Notes under the pieces: generated by a model | Told to the model about the DNA's origin: nothing | What the model saw: the letters and a program-made list of their open reading frames with translations, nothing else | Database searches by the model: none | Position numbers and translations under genes: made by a program | In this document: piece by piece, positions 1-10,176 of the stretch | Numbering within the stretch: position 1 is the first letter of the stretch | Layout: every line of letters begins with the position of its first letter | Origin: Arthonia radiata | Lineage: Eukaryota; Ascomycota; Arthoniomycetes; Arthoniales; Arthoniaceae | Assembly (NCBI GenBank): GCA_002989075.1 | Contig: PSQN01000011.1 | Coordinates: 872,059-936,058 of the forward strand | Length of the DNA stretch: 64,000 nucleotides | Direction of reading: 5' to 3'

Positions 1-221
1 CAAGTGGAGCGTGGAAGAAGTGATGTTTGAAGTGGTCATTCAGCCGATCGCACGAGAAGTGCAATTGCAACATAATACGCACCAGTCGTGAAGCGTGATA
101 AAGTCGAAAAATGTAGCGCAATCGACTCAATCAGAGCCGATATTGTCTTGCTTGACTACTCTGTTTAGCTGCCGAGCAGGGGTAGTATCGTTTATAGACA
201 CAAACAGTAAGTTCAGACTGT

Positions 222-2732
222 TTAAGATCTCTTAGTTTTCTTCGCCTTCTTGTTGTCACCACCTTTGACCTTCTTACCCTTCCCTGCTCGGCCATCACTC
301 ATGCTCATCTTCTTCCCTTTCTTCACCCCACCTTTTCCCTCCAGGCGCTCTGCCCTGGCATCTAACTTTTTTTTATCCTTTCCACTCAATTTCTTTTTCT
401 CCTTCTTTGCCACGCCTGGACCCGGCGCAACACCCAGTCTCTCATCCACTCCCTTGTTCTTGGCCTCCTTCTTATCCTGTTCGCTCTGGAACCACGTTCG
501 CCGCGGTCGGCTCTTGATTTCATCTTCATGCTTCAAGAGGTTCTCGCTCTTGGTCATGTCGCGCTCCGTCTGCTGCAGGAGGCGCTCTTCTTTCTCCTCT
601 TTGAGAATCGAGTCGATCTCCTCTTGTTGGTCCTCGACGTCTATTGTGAGCTTGTTGATGGAGTCAAGTGGGAGCGCTCGAGTCCGCATTGGTGCTTTTT
701 GGGCTTTGGCAATCTTAAGTATAGGTCGCAAAAGAGCGCGCTCGGAGGCTGTTTGCTTGCCGGAATCCTTACCTTTTGCGCTTCTAGTGGAGGAAAGCTT
801 GACCTTGGAGCCTTCGAATATTGTGGCAGACACGCCACCTCGTCCGGCACGAGCTGTTCGGCCTACACGGTGGAGGTATGTGGTGCTGGTCGTGGGAACT
901 GTGTAATTGATAACGGTTTCCACTCGTGGAATATCCAGACCTCTGCTAGCCAGGTCTGTGGCGAGAAGGTGTGTTACTCGTCCATCACGGAAAGCTGAAA
1001 TAGCACCTAGACGTTGCTCTTGCGACATTGAGCCGTGCAGCTCAGCGGCATTGACGTTGCGGAGGGAGAAGAGTACCTTTACGCGGTGTGCCAGGTGCTT
1101 CGTGGGTATGAAGATGATGGTGCGGCCCGTGTAGACATGCGCACATAGATGTAAGAGATAGGCCAGTCGCCGGTGTTCTTGATCTTCTTGCGAGCCTTTG
1201 CCGCCTTTTATCTTGACAAACTCTTGGGTCAGCCCAGCGACTGTGCTCTTCTGCGCATCTACTACCACACGCACTGGCTTGTCCAGGCCTGCTCGGACAA
1301 GGTCATCGACACCGCTAGTCATTGTGGCGGAGAAGAGCATAGTTTGCCGTGATCGTGGGATCGTCTTAAGCATCTCATTCAGCTCATCTGCGAATCCATC
1401 TTCGAGCATGCGGTCAGCTTCGTCCAGCACGAGAATCTCAATACCATCAACGGCAAACGAGGCCGAGTTGCGCATGTGATCGATAAAACGTCCTGGTGTA
1501 GCAATCACCACGTCTGGTTGCTTCTTGAGGGTTGCTTCCTGCTCGCGTAAGGATAGACCACCAACAACGAGAGCAAACGTGATGTCAGTATACTGCGCTA
1601 GCTTCGTCGCGACACTGTGGCATTGCACGGCAAGCTCTCGCGTTGGTGTCAATATTGCAACTCTGGTTGTGGGTAATTTTTTCGGACGGTAAAGCAAACG
1701 TTCAAGTATGGGCAGGACGAAGGCTGCTGTCTTGCCTGAGCCTGTCACTGCACCTCCAACGACGTCTTTGCCGAGCATTGCTATGGGGACCGTTTTCGAC
1801 TGGATAGGCGTTGGCTGTGTGAAGCCGACAGCCGTCAGTCCCTTTAGCAGCGGCCGCGAGAGATGCATCGATTGAAACGAAGATTCGGTCTTTGAGAGCG
1901 CACTCTTTGACGGTTCTTCAGCAGCGAAGAAAGCATCTCGCTTGGCACGTTCCTCCGCGTCCGACTCCTCGGCATCCGAGTAGTCGGACATGGCGAGATC
2001 ATCGGGATGTGGAACCGGTGCAGCGACCTCGTCATCGTCGTCTTCTGACGGTATTAGATGAGCTTGGCTTTGGTCTTTGTCGGCGTCCAAGCCTTCTTCA
2101 TCAGCTTCACCATCAGTAGCGTTAGAGGCGTCTTCCTCGTTATCGCTGTCCACGTCTGCTTGCGCGCCCATGCCAAACGCATCATCCGCAAGCAACTCCT
2201 CATCCTCTTCCATGCCAGCTTCTGCATTCTCCTCGTTATAATCATGACCATCCCCTTGGGCTAACACCCCAACATTCGCTTGAGTCTTGTCGTCTTTCTC
2301 TCGTCTTCTTCGTATAATCTCATCTACGCCTACTCTCTTCGCCGCACTCATACCAGGTACATCCCATGCGCCAAACCCCTCTTCGACTTCTCCCCCGATA
2401 ATGGGATCATCAAACTCAAAGTCTGGGTCAAACGCTCCATCGTCCTCGCCTTTGTCCGCCCAGCCAACTGCTTCTTCATCTTCTTCTAAGCTGGGTTGAT
2501 GTTTCCGTTGCTTCTTGTTCTTCTTTGCGCTCTTCGCGGCATTAATATCAAAATGACTAGAGTCCTGGGTCTTGCGCCTTTTGCCAGTGTTTGCTTTGGT
2601 GGCAGTTGCTGATTGGGCTTCCTCTGCTTCAGCTTCAGCATCCAAATCTGGTATGTCGTCTGAGTCGGAGAAGGTAGGGATGAGGTCCATCTCGGGCTGC
2701 CACTTGCGCTTCAGGTCATTTGTAGTCGCCAT
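222..2732 (-). CDS. DRS1: DEAD-box ATP-dependent RNA helicase, Drs1 family
   Basis: Single-exon gene for an 836-aa nucleolar RNA helicase; Drs1 proteins remodel pre-60S ribosomal particles. Visible in order: an acidic, low-complexity N-terminal third (about residues 1-280), the Q motif GFTQPTPIQ near residue 303, the P-loop AVTGSGKT near 328-335, PTRELA, TPGR, the VLDEADRML box, the SAT motif, and HRVGRTARAGR of the second RecA lobe. A Lys-rich tail follows, suited to nucleolar localisation. The start was set at the ATG opening MATTNDLKRKW; the reading frame is open for 18 more Cys/Phe-rich codons to 2786, but these look like 5' leader. It is divergent from the S28 gene, so two ribosome-production genes share a promoter of about 340 bp. 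Family assignment is firm; the Drs1 subfamily rests on the long acidic N-terminus and basic C-terminus. Confidence 0.93.
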   Translation of the reverse strand: MATTNDLKRKWQPEMDLIPTFSDSDDIPDLDAEAEAEEAQSATATKANTGKRRKTQDSSHFDINAAKSAKKNKKQRKHQPSLEEDEEAVGWADKGEDDGAFDPDFEFDDPIIGGEVEEGFGAWDVPGMSAAKRVGVDEIIRRRREKDDKTQANVGVLAQGDGHDYNEENAEAGMEEDEELLADDAFGMGAQADVDSDNEEDASNATDGEADEEGLDADKDQSQAHLIPSEDDDDEVAAPVPHPDDLAMSDYSDAEESDAEERAKRDAFFAAEEPSKSALSKTESSFQSMHLSRPLLKGLTAVGFTQPTPIQSKTVPIAMLGKDVVGGAVTGSGKTAAFVLPILERLLYRPKKLPTTRVAILTPTRELAVQCHSVATKLAQYTDITFALVVGGLSLREQEATLKKQPDVVIATPGRFIDHMRNSASFAVDGIEILVLDEADRMLEDGFADELNEMLKTIPRSRQTMLFSATMTSGVDDLVRAGLDKPVRVVVDAQKSTVAGLTQEFVKIKGGKGSQEDQEHRRLAYLLHLCAHVYTGRTIIFIPTKHLAHRVKVLFSLRNVNAAELHGSMSQEQRLGAISAFRDGRVTHLLATDLASRGLDIPRVETVINYTVPTTSTTYLHRVGRTARAGRGGVSATIFEGSKVKLSSTRSAKGKDSGKQTASERALLRPILKIAKAQKAPMRTRALPLDSINKLTIDVEDQQEEIDSILKEEKEERLLQQTERDMTKSENLLKHEDEIKSRPRRTWFQSEQDKKEAKNKGVDERLGVAPGPGVAKKEKKKLSGKDKKKLDARAERLEGKGGVKKGKKMSMSDGRAGKGKKVKGGDNKKAKKTKRS

Positions 2733-3070
2733 ATTGAACTTTGTTCTCGAAAAACAATCCCAGAAAAAGGAGCAGTCACAACACAATTCGTGAATTAATT
2801 GTCAACATTTCCTTCCGGGCATTGACATATTTGCGCTAATTGCACTTAGCGTGAAATTTAGCGGAAGCGCTTCCGCAGCAGCCAGCAATTACCAGATCCG
2901 GTGCGATAGGATAGCTTGCCCACACTCCGCAACGCATTTTGCGCAAACCTCGTCACGACTGCCGACTTGCTCAAGTACGTGCATTCAGCCTGTGATTCCT
3001 CAACAGCCATCTCGGATCTGCATATATACCTTCTCAGCTCCGTCAATCTCATCAAAGCTGATCCGCAATC
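2733..3070. promoter_or_regulatory. Shared divergent promoter of DRS1 and RPS28, with a 16-bp palindrome
   Basis: This 338-bp stretch lies between two start codons facing away from each other. It contains a perfect 16-bp palindrome at 2861-2876 with the half-site GCGGAAGC, and a TATA-like catatata at 3021-3028, about 45 bp upstream of the S28 ATG. Its role as a promoter is inferred from position. Confidence 0.5.
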
Positions 3071-3389
3071 ATGGACGCGGCCAAAACTCCTGTGAAGCTT
3101 GTCAAGGTCACTCGCGTGCTTGGCCGAACCGGTAGGCGCGGATCGTCGCACGAGGTAATAGGACGTGAAGCTGACACAGGGCTACACAGGTTCTCGTGGC
3201 GGTGTCACTCAGGTCCGCGTCGAATTTATGGACGACACAACTCGCAGCATCATCCGCAACGTCAAGGGCCCTGGTTAGTGTCGGCAAGAAAGCGAGGACA
3301 GACTCGATGCTGACCATTTTACTCCAGTCAAGGAAGACGACATCCTGTGCCTACTGGAATCCGAGCGTGAGGCTAGGAGGTTGAGATAA
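3071..3389 (+). CDS. RPS28: 40S ribosomal protein S28 (eS28)
   Basis: Three exons (3071-3131, 3190-3273, 3328-3389) join in phase to a 68-aa protein, the expected length of eS28. The first exon encodes [21 protein letters not shown], which continues across the first intron into a stretch containing [14 protein letters not shown], and the third exon ends SEREARRLR, all diagnostic of S28. eS28 sits at the mRNA exit region of the small subunit. The introns are 58 and 54 nt, with gtaggc...acag and gttagt...ccag ends. The gene is divergent from DRS1 and converges on the GNAT-domain gene. Confidence 0.96.
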
Positions 3390-3976
3390 CGAGGCATTGA
3401 GTCGGAGTGAACACAATAGCCTGATGAAGTCGAGCGCACAGAGCAGCGTGTACGATGCAGGCGTCATTGGCGTGAGAGGCAGGCCTGCACAATTAAGGAT
3501 GATCGTGAGAACAGAATGACAATGATCACTCAGGACAGTCGTCAAGCTGGCTGAGTCCATCTTTGGAAACGTCTACATAGGCTACACCTCCTTCGTCATG
3601 GCATAGTCTTTGTCACTGTATTCATTACAGTCATTTCGCTTGGCATGGAGCCTCAAAGTCTCCATGAGACGCATTCATTCATACATGCGACCCGCACCAT
3701 GATCAACGATGCCGATGCTCAACGTCATATCCGTCGAACATGCTCTCGCTTTTGCTCGCTGTGTAGTAGTGCGTGCCGATAGCACCCGCTCTCAGAATGA
3801 ATGTCCATACAACAGAGTGGAGATTTGAATCAGAACATCGTTATGGCGTTGCACAATCGCGCTAGACAGATTGCCACTACCAGAGACTGTCCTAGAACGC
3901 AGTCGTCGCTATTGTTGGTGGTCAGGTCGAGGTATTCCCAGCCGCTTTCTCTCGGCGCGAAACAAAGTTAGCCGGG
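3390..3976. other. Convergent 3' intergenic region, no gene seen
   Basis: These 587 bp separate the stops of RPS28 and the GNAT-domain gene. It holds only short open frames and no tRNA-like or repeat structure that I could support. Confidence 0.6.
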
Positions 3977-6671
3977 CTAGGTTGCGCCCTTTGGCACATC
4001 GTTACTCGTTTTGTACGAGTAGATGGCCACATTGACCCTGTGACGCTTGTTAGTTGTCTCTTCCAGTTCTTCTGCAGTAGTAGACTCACTTAGAGGAGAG
4101 TTTGCGGCCAACCTCATCGATATAGCCTTTCTGCTTGAATCCCCACCGCTGCTTCAGCCAATTCGCATTCCAATCGAGCTTCGATTTGTCTTCAGAGTTG
4201 TGCGTGATGTGAATGATGACTTGATCAACCACTCGTACGCCTCCGTTGATGTACTTGTTGCGGACCTCGTCGTTGTCGCACGCAAACTCGTAGCCGCCGA
4301 CCGACATGTAGCCGATATCAAGCACAGACATTAACTTGTCCATGAGAGTGCGGCCGATGCCCTTTCGAACATAGTCTGGTCTCACGTAGCACTCGACCTC
4401 AACAGCGTATCGGAACATACTATTGTTCGACATGTATTCGTCGGCAAACGCATAGCCCAAGATGCGGTCTCGCTGTGTATTTGGACGCTGGCGTGGCCCA
4501 CGGGCTGGGCCTTTCTTGGACGTACTCCTGTCCACGGCGACAACACACGGCAAGCCGTCGTTGATGAGGTCTGTGATCCGACTAGCAAGAGTGTCACGAT
4601 CCACAACTTTCATTTCCGGGGCAAAGATGCTCTGCTCAACCCAGTAGTTGTAGATCTCTTGAATAGAATTGACGTCGGTTGGCTCAAACGGGCGCAAGTA
4701 GATATTGACTTGTGGAGAATATTGATTGGCTTCAGGGACGTAATTCTCCATTTCTCGTTGTCTCTGCAGTGCCTCGCGCTTCTCTTTCTTGACTTTGTTT
4801 CCACGACGAAGTTGCGCGTTGTCTTTGTGCGCCATTGACAACTCGCTCGTCTGACGCTGCACTTGGGCTACATCGTTATCGGCGGGATCCACTTTTGCTT
4901 CGGGTACCCGCAGCGCAGTCAGCTGATCATGGTTCCATCCCGTATAGCGCTCCCAGTAAGGCTTTGATGAATCGTCAGTGTCTCGTGCCATGTCTCCAGC
5001 AAGTGGCCACTTCTGTGTTTCGGCCCACCAGGCAGCGAAAGGCATCATGCCTCCCTGCGATGGGTCGGAGTCAATTTCCTCAAGTATCCAGTCGTGTGGA
5101 CAGATCTCGCCATGTCCTTGATAATATTCATCCTCTTCTGGGAGCTGAGTGTGGCGGCAAGGGATGTCTTCTAGCTCGTTGGACCCTGGAAGACGCATAG
5201 GGGTAGTCAGCATCAAATCATAACCGTCATTCCACTCGATGACCTTCTTCGTGTAGGCAAGGCCGAGGAACATCGGCCGCTCTTCCCAGTCTGCAGGTGC
5301 GGGAGCCCAGCCTCCGTTCCAGTCACGGATGTCAAGCGATGCGTCTTGCCCCGCTTGCACTGGTCGGAGCATGGTTCCGCCGCCGTACCCTGCGTCTGCC
5401 TGCGCGCTGGCAACATCCACAACGTCTTCGCCCCCACGCTCTTGTTCTACAGATGATCCTGGCTTGGGCGGAGCTTTGGTGTCAGCGCTTGTGGCCCACT
5501 TCGCGTTGCGTCTTCCGACTTTCATTTTATGACTGAATGAGGCTTGGCGACCATGCCCATGAGAATTAGGCTCTCCGCTATATGCTCGAGGCTCTTGCTG
5601 TTGGCTGAATTGAGACTGTGGAGAAGGACCGTTCTGCCGCTCCGCATTTGCCGCGTGGAGCGCCTAGGGGGGAACTATCAGCACAGTGTCTTCCGAAGCT
5701 CGTTCGGATTTCGAACAAAGCGTCTGGGGGCAGCGCCAGCGCGCTAGCTGCCTGGCAAAGGTTGTGAGGCAACAGAAGGGAATGCCTGGAGGCTCTAAGA
5801 CTTACGTTGTTGACTTGCCTGAACTGCACTTGAGCTGGCACAAGTGATGGCCGACTGCCGTGTCCCCTGGTTGACCGCCTGCCACGGCTACTTCCTTGAG
5901 AAGGTGCACGTGGCGAGTGCTGGTATTGCTGGACACGATGGAAGTCACCGCTGCCAGCGTGATTCCAGCCGTCGCCGTTCGCGCCCCAGTGAGGGCTATT
6001 ATCGGCCCAACCAATGTCATTGAAGTTTGAGGCATTGCCGTTGTTAGCCCAGGCCTGTGGCAAAGATGAGCGACTTCTTAAGGGCATGTGCTGACTGTTA
6101 GGCGCGGGCCAAGCTTGCTCAGCTGGTGGGAGCTGGAAATTGGCATTCCACTCGGCCATTTTTTCAGCAGTTAAAGGCGTACTGTCTCTAGCGTTCGGAG
6201 GCGGGGTAGTCAATGACTGGAAGCTGGTGCGGTCCCTGACTGCCAAGTGAGACGACTCAAGCAGCTTTTGCTCCTTCAAGGATTTCTCAGCAGTATACAC
6301 TTTCTCATTGGATGCATCAAGCGGCTTGGGAGGGTGTTTGGCCGGCGTATCAGTATCGACTTGCTTCCAGTTGACTTGGAATCGTGGCAGAGGCTGTGCA
6401 GTGTGCGTGAGATCTTTGGGCAGCGGAACTCCTTCGTTAGATTCGGTTGAGGATGATCCCTGGTGCGGCTGGTGATGAGTGGCTTCTTCAGCACTCGGAC
6501 TGGGTTTCACGGGGGTGATGACATGTCTGTAGGCGGTGCTGTCACATTCGCATGAGTGAATATCCGTACAGCTTAGAGCTGATGAACTTACCTGTAGCCT
6601 TGCGCTAGATGCGGCGGTAGGCCCCAGCCGGGCGGTGGTCGGTTTTGCGGCGGACTAGAGACGCGGCTCAT
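3977..6671 (-). CDS. GNAT-family acetyltransferase domain protein with long disordered N-terminus
   Basis: Four exons (6671-6592, 6526-5806, 5663-4090, 4037-3977) give an 811-aa protein; all phases close. Residues 1 to about 330 are Pro/Ser/Gln-rich and probably disordered. A middle region (about 380-520) contains GWAPAPADWEERPMF and WERYTGWNHD and a basic coiled stretch follows. The GNAT fold starts near residue 585 (YLRPFEPTD) and carries an acetyl-CoA binding signature, YVRPDYVRKGIGRTLMD, near 693-710. The reading frame appears to stop at 4086, but aagtgagt there is a splice donor: a 52-nt intron (4038-4089) with a ctaac branch site leads to a last exon encoding 18 more residues, including VNVAIYSYKTSNDVPKGAT. 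The N-terminal exons were joined because the frame continues without a gap into the ATG at 5525, which would otherwise look like a start. Substrate unknown. Confidence 0.8.
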
Positions 6672-7431
6672 GTTAGCATTGGCCTGCAATCGCAGGTGAA
6701 ACGGTGAAACGGTAGTGCACGCAGTCGATGGAAGGGATGTTGATGGTGGGTATTATCAGGAGAGAATACCGCTGGAAGCTTCCATGTGATGGAGCTCGAG
6801 TCTGCGACATCTTGAGAGGCCCCAGACGACCTTGACTAACAAGGAAGGTACAGGCGTGGGCAAGAAGGGTGGGGGATGGGTGGTGATACCCCAGCACAAA
6901 TTTCGAGGAGTGCGGTGAAGTGCTTAGCTAATCAACATGAAGTGTGTACTTACCTACAAGAGGGGCGTTTCAGATGATATCAAACATTCCTCTCTCGAGT
7001 CTTTGTTGTGCGGACAATATCTGCGGGCTCCACCGCGTTTTCCCCACGGCTACCCTTCGTTGGTGTTTGGTCAATGTAATCTGCAGATCCTGAGGGGGCA
7101 GTGTGCTCGGCAAGTACTGTACGTTTCTACAAGCAATCGAAAAGATGCAGGCCGTAATCAAGTGAAGATGAATCACGGTTGCTTTGGATATGCGATTTGC
7201 GGAAGGGGCTTGGCGGCCGCTTCCTTCCGCAATTGCGCGTTTCTGCTTCACCTCATTGGTCACTCGCTTTCGACTGACTCTGCAAGTACCTACTGTAAAC
7301 AAGGACGATCAGCTGGTCACCTACCTCACTTCTCACTTCGCCGCACTTCTCTCGAAGCACCAACACCATCGAGCAGCTCAGTGCACGTAGAGCTCATCTA
7401 ATGTGCATGTGCGACTGCCGGCACGGTACTC
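6672..7431. promoter_or_regulatory. Divergent intergenic region with a GCGGAAG inverted repeat
   Basis: These 760 bp lie between the start codons of the GNAT-domain gene and ARL2. A perfect 10-bp inverted repeat, TTGCGGAAGG at 7197-7206 and its complement at 7223-7232, surrounds a GCGGCCGC core. No gene is seen. Confidence 0.45.
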
Positions 7432-8193
7432 ATGTTAAGCGTTCTCCGCAAAGCGCGCCTGAAGGACAAGTCTCTCCGCGTCTTGCTACTCGGACTCGAC
7501 AATGCCGGCAAAACAACCATAGTCAAGCGCATACTGGGTGAGGACATCACCACGGTCTCTCCCACACTAGGCTTCCAAATCAGGACGATTGACTACGACG
7601 GGTAGACCCATATAAGATATTTCCGGCGATCAAGATGACACGCTAACTTATGCAGATACCAGCTCAATATTTGTGGGTTTTGTTGTCTCCTAAATCGCAG
7701 TCAGAATTGCAGGCGCAGTAATCAGCTGGCGACCGCATTTCATGAAGTACAATCGCGTTGCACTGATTAGAATGCCTGCGTTCAAGCGCTGACTCCTGCC
7801 TTTAACACCGTTGAACCGTACTGACAGCAGGAAGGGGACGTAGGAGGACAGAAGACTCTTCGTACCTACTGGCGCAACTATTTCGAGAAGACAGACACGC
7901 TCATCTGGACGGTCGATGCCACTGACACGGGACGTCTTGATGATTGCCGTACAGAGCTCCATGGCCTCTTGCTCGAAGAAAGGTTGCAGGGTGCAAGTCT
8001 GCTCATCTTCAAGAACAAGTCCGACGTTCCCGGCTCTCTTTCCGAAAATGCAATTATCCAGGGACTGGATCTCAACAGCATCAAGACCCATGGTTGGAAG
8101 ATCGTAACGTGCAGCGCGGCCACCGCCGAGGGTCTGGACAATGGTATAGCTTGGGTCGTTAGCGACGCAAAACAGCGACTCTTCTTGTACTAA
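7432..8193 (+). CDS. ARL2: ADP-ribosylation-factor-like GTPase Arl2
   Basis: Three exons (7432-7601, 7656-7672, 7835-8193) encode a 181-aa small GTPase. It opens MLSVLRKARLKDKSLRVLLLG, typical of Arl2, and shows the P-loop GLDNAGKTT, the switch II WDVGGQ formed across the second intron, the base-recognition motif NKSD and a CSA motif. Arl2 works with tubulin cofactor D in tubulin folding and microtubule function (Alp41 and Cin4 in yeasts). The middle exon is only 17 nt, flanked by introns of 54 and 162 nt. The glycine after DYD and the tryptophan of WDVGG are both rebuilt by splicing, which supports the model. The gene is tail-to-tail with the sedolisin gene, 138 bp apart. Confidence 0.93.
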
Positions 8194-8331
8194 TGGACGA
8201 AAGGCGCACGTGAGAACAAGAACAGATCTTGAACCGAGCGCAATGCAGGTGCATTTGAAGTGGACTCTACGCACGTTGATTTAATTAGGATAACCTCCTC
8301 ACGCCTGACCTATCACTAGCCGCAATCCCTT

Positions 8332-10176
8332 CTATGCTGTAGCATACGAAGCCGGAGCACCCAATCCCACCGCAGTCAGTAACCTGCTAAACCTGGGCGT
8401 CCCGAACCCGGTAACCGCATCCCATCCTGTCGCCGCTGGGAAACCTGCAGTATCACAACCAGATGAGCTTCCACTCAGCACATCCTCGAACGCCGTGTAA
8501 CCCGTGCTGTACAACCAGGGGTTCAAGAAGCCAAGGGGTGCCTTTCCAGCGGCAATGAGAGCGTCGTTGACCAAAGCGATGACACTGGCAGCAGTGGGCG
8601 CAGATGCCGAGGTGCCGTCCAGGAGGACACTCCGACCCTTGTATATGGTGATGAAAGACTGTCCCTGCGCAGCGATGTCCGGATAGCCGCGGCCGCTGCG
8701 GTTGTAGAGACCAGCGTATTCGTCACCAAGGCTGGCGATGTAGGCGTTGACCTGTGCAGACTGGTACTCGGGTTGCGCAAAGTAGTTGGCGAAGCCCGCG
8801 CCGGACGTGAAGCCGTTCCTCGGGTCAGCGGCTGCGATCTCCGGGGTGAATTGCTGCGTCGCTCCCACCGTCGTGACATACGGGCACCCAGCTGGGAAGG
8901 ATGGGATGAACTCGTTCGTATTGAGGCCATCGTTGCTGATGCACGAGCCGTTGGGCCCGACACCAGAATCACCTGAACTAAAGAGCAACGTGACACCTCT
9001 GGCCCCTAGCTGGGCAAATTGATTGCAGACGGTCGTGGCGTACTCCTGTGGCACAGTCTGCTCATCGTCACCGTAAGAAGTAGAGATAGTCTGTGGGATC
9101 TCGCCATCAGCCTGACCGAGGACGTAGTTGACCCATTCGAGGTATGGCTCGTTCGTGTTCGTCGGAGTCCGTTGATCCGGAATGAACGGAGGCGAGCCGC
9201 CAGTGCTGTATGCCACAAGCGGCAAGGGATAAGCAATGCCTAGAATCGTCTCAGCGTCGAGATTGCCCTCCTCGCCCGCATTTGGATCGACGATTGCATC
9301 ATCGATGTTGATCGCGCTGAAAGTCTGAGCAGCCCCAACAGCATCCGGACGATATTGCTGCAGAAACGCCTGGACATCTGTGCGGTTATTTGACTCGCCC
9401 AAGAAATTGTTGAGACCAATCAAGACAGTGCCGTTTGGAGCCTGCGGAACGTAGTCGTATGTCTCGTACAGGGTGCGGAGGCAGTCAGGTGTGATGCCAG
9501 CTGCGTTGCACGCTGTAGAGACAGGAGGCGGTGTGCTGCCAGCGTCCGTCGATTCTGCAACAAACCCAGCAGGCGCATCGACGGCGATTTCTGATATGGG
9601 CCTAAACGTACGTTTGTTTGGCGAAGCACGGAGGAAAGACGTAGTGGGCTGAATAGCAACGACGTGATCATGTAGGTGCTCTGGCAGAGACCATTTGGGC
9701 GCTCTGACGAGGTGGGTGCCATCTTCGTGCTTGTACACGGCGTAGTCGGTATCGAGCAGTTTCTCAGCAGACTCGACTGGCAGCCGAATCTTGATCCAGT
9801 CTTTGGCGGCAGAGAAGTCTAGATCCGAGAGATAAATGCCATGGGAGCTGAGCCAGTCCGAGACCTGTGAGACAGCGTCGTCTGACGGTTTCACGAGCTC
9901 ATTGACCTCTTCAGAGGAGAGATGCTGGCCATACCGTTGGTGCGCAGGGTCGGAAACCTCGAACAAATGCTTCTCCAGCTCGTCGAATCGACCTTGCTTC
10001 AGACCAACCTGCATTTGAAGCTCGTGATCCTTCGGCGCGCTCATAACCCGCTCCCAGCCTCGAGGGACGAAGTGAGTCTCTTTGACCGCATAATTGGTGT
10101 TCTTGAATGAGTCGGGGAGGACGATGGCGAGCGATTGAGCGGTGAGGAGCGCCGCGACAGTCAGAGAATAGCGCAT
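8332..10176 (-). CDS. Secreted sedolisin (family S53) tripeptidyl-peptidase-like protease
   Basis: Intronless, 614 aa. A signal peptide is visible in residues 1-18 (hydrophobic LTVAALLTAQSLAIVL). A pro-peptide of the S53 activation type follows (about 35-180; LSSEEVNELVKPSDDA and VPEHL-like segment). The catalytic domain carries the Glu/Asp pair with the family spacing (E303 and D307 in EEGNLD), the oxyanion Asp in SSGDSG (D403), and the nucleophile in GTSAS (S523). The C-terminus has DVLSG and GWDAVTGFGTP, the calcium-site segments. All family catalytic residues are present, so it should be active, releasing tripeptides or cutting internally at acid pH outside the cell. Fungi use such enzymes to feed on protein. 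Confidence 0.93.
   Translation of the reverse strand: MRYSLTVAALLTAQSLAIVLPDSFKNTNYAVKETHFVPRGWERVMSAPKDHELQMQVGLKQGRFDELEKHLFEVSDPAHQRYGQHLSSEEVNELVKPSDDAVSQVSDWLSSHGIYLSDLDFSAAKDWIKIRLPVESAEKLLDTDYAVYKHEDGTHLVRAPKWSLPEHLHDHVVAIQPTTSFLRASPNKRTFRPISEIAVDAPAGFVAESTDAGSTPPPVSTACNAAGITPDCLRTLYETYDYVPQAPNGTVLIGLNNFLGESNNRTDVQAFLQQYRPDAVGAAQTFSAINIDDAIVDPNAGEEGNLDAETILGIAYPLPLVAYSTGGSPPFIPDQRTPTNTNEPYLEWVNYVLGQADGEIPQTISTSYGDDEQTVPQEYATTVCNQFAQLGARGVTLLFSSGDSGVGPNGSCISNDGLNTNEFIPSFPAGCPYVTTVGATQQFTPEIAAADPRNGFTSGAGFANYFAQPEYQSAQVNAYIASLGDEYAGLYNRSGRGYPDIAAQGQSFITIYKGRSVLLDGTSASAPTAASVIALVNDALIAAGKAPLGFLNPWLYSTGYTAFEDVLSGSSSGCDTAGFPAATGWDAVTGFGTPRFSRLLTAVGLGAPASYATA

Noticed and set aside
250-906. 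218-codon plus-strand frame antisense to DRS1
   Set aside because: It is the reverse of a Lys-rich coding region, giving Ser/Phe-rich noise; the DRS1 strand has full helicase motifs.
3420-3555. Possible C/D-box snoRNA (tgatga and ctga words downstream of RPS28)
   Set aside because: The boxes are common short words, there is no terminal stem, and no guide match could be tested.
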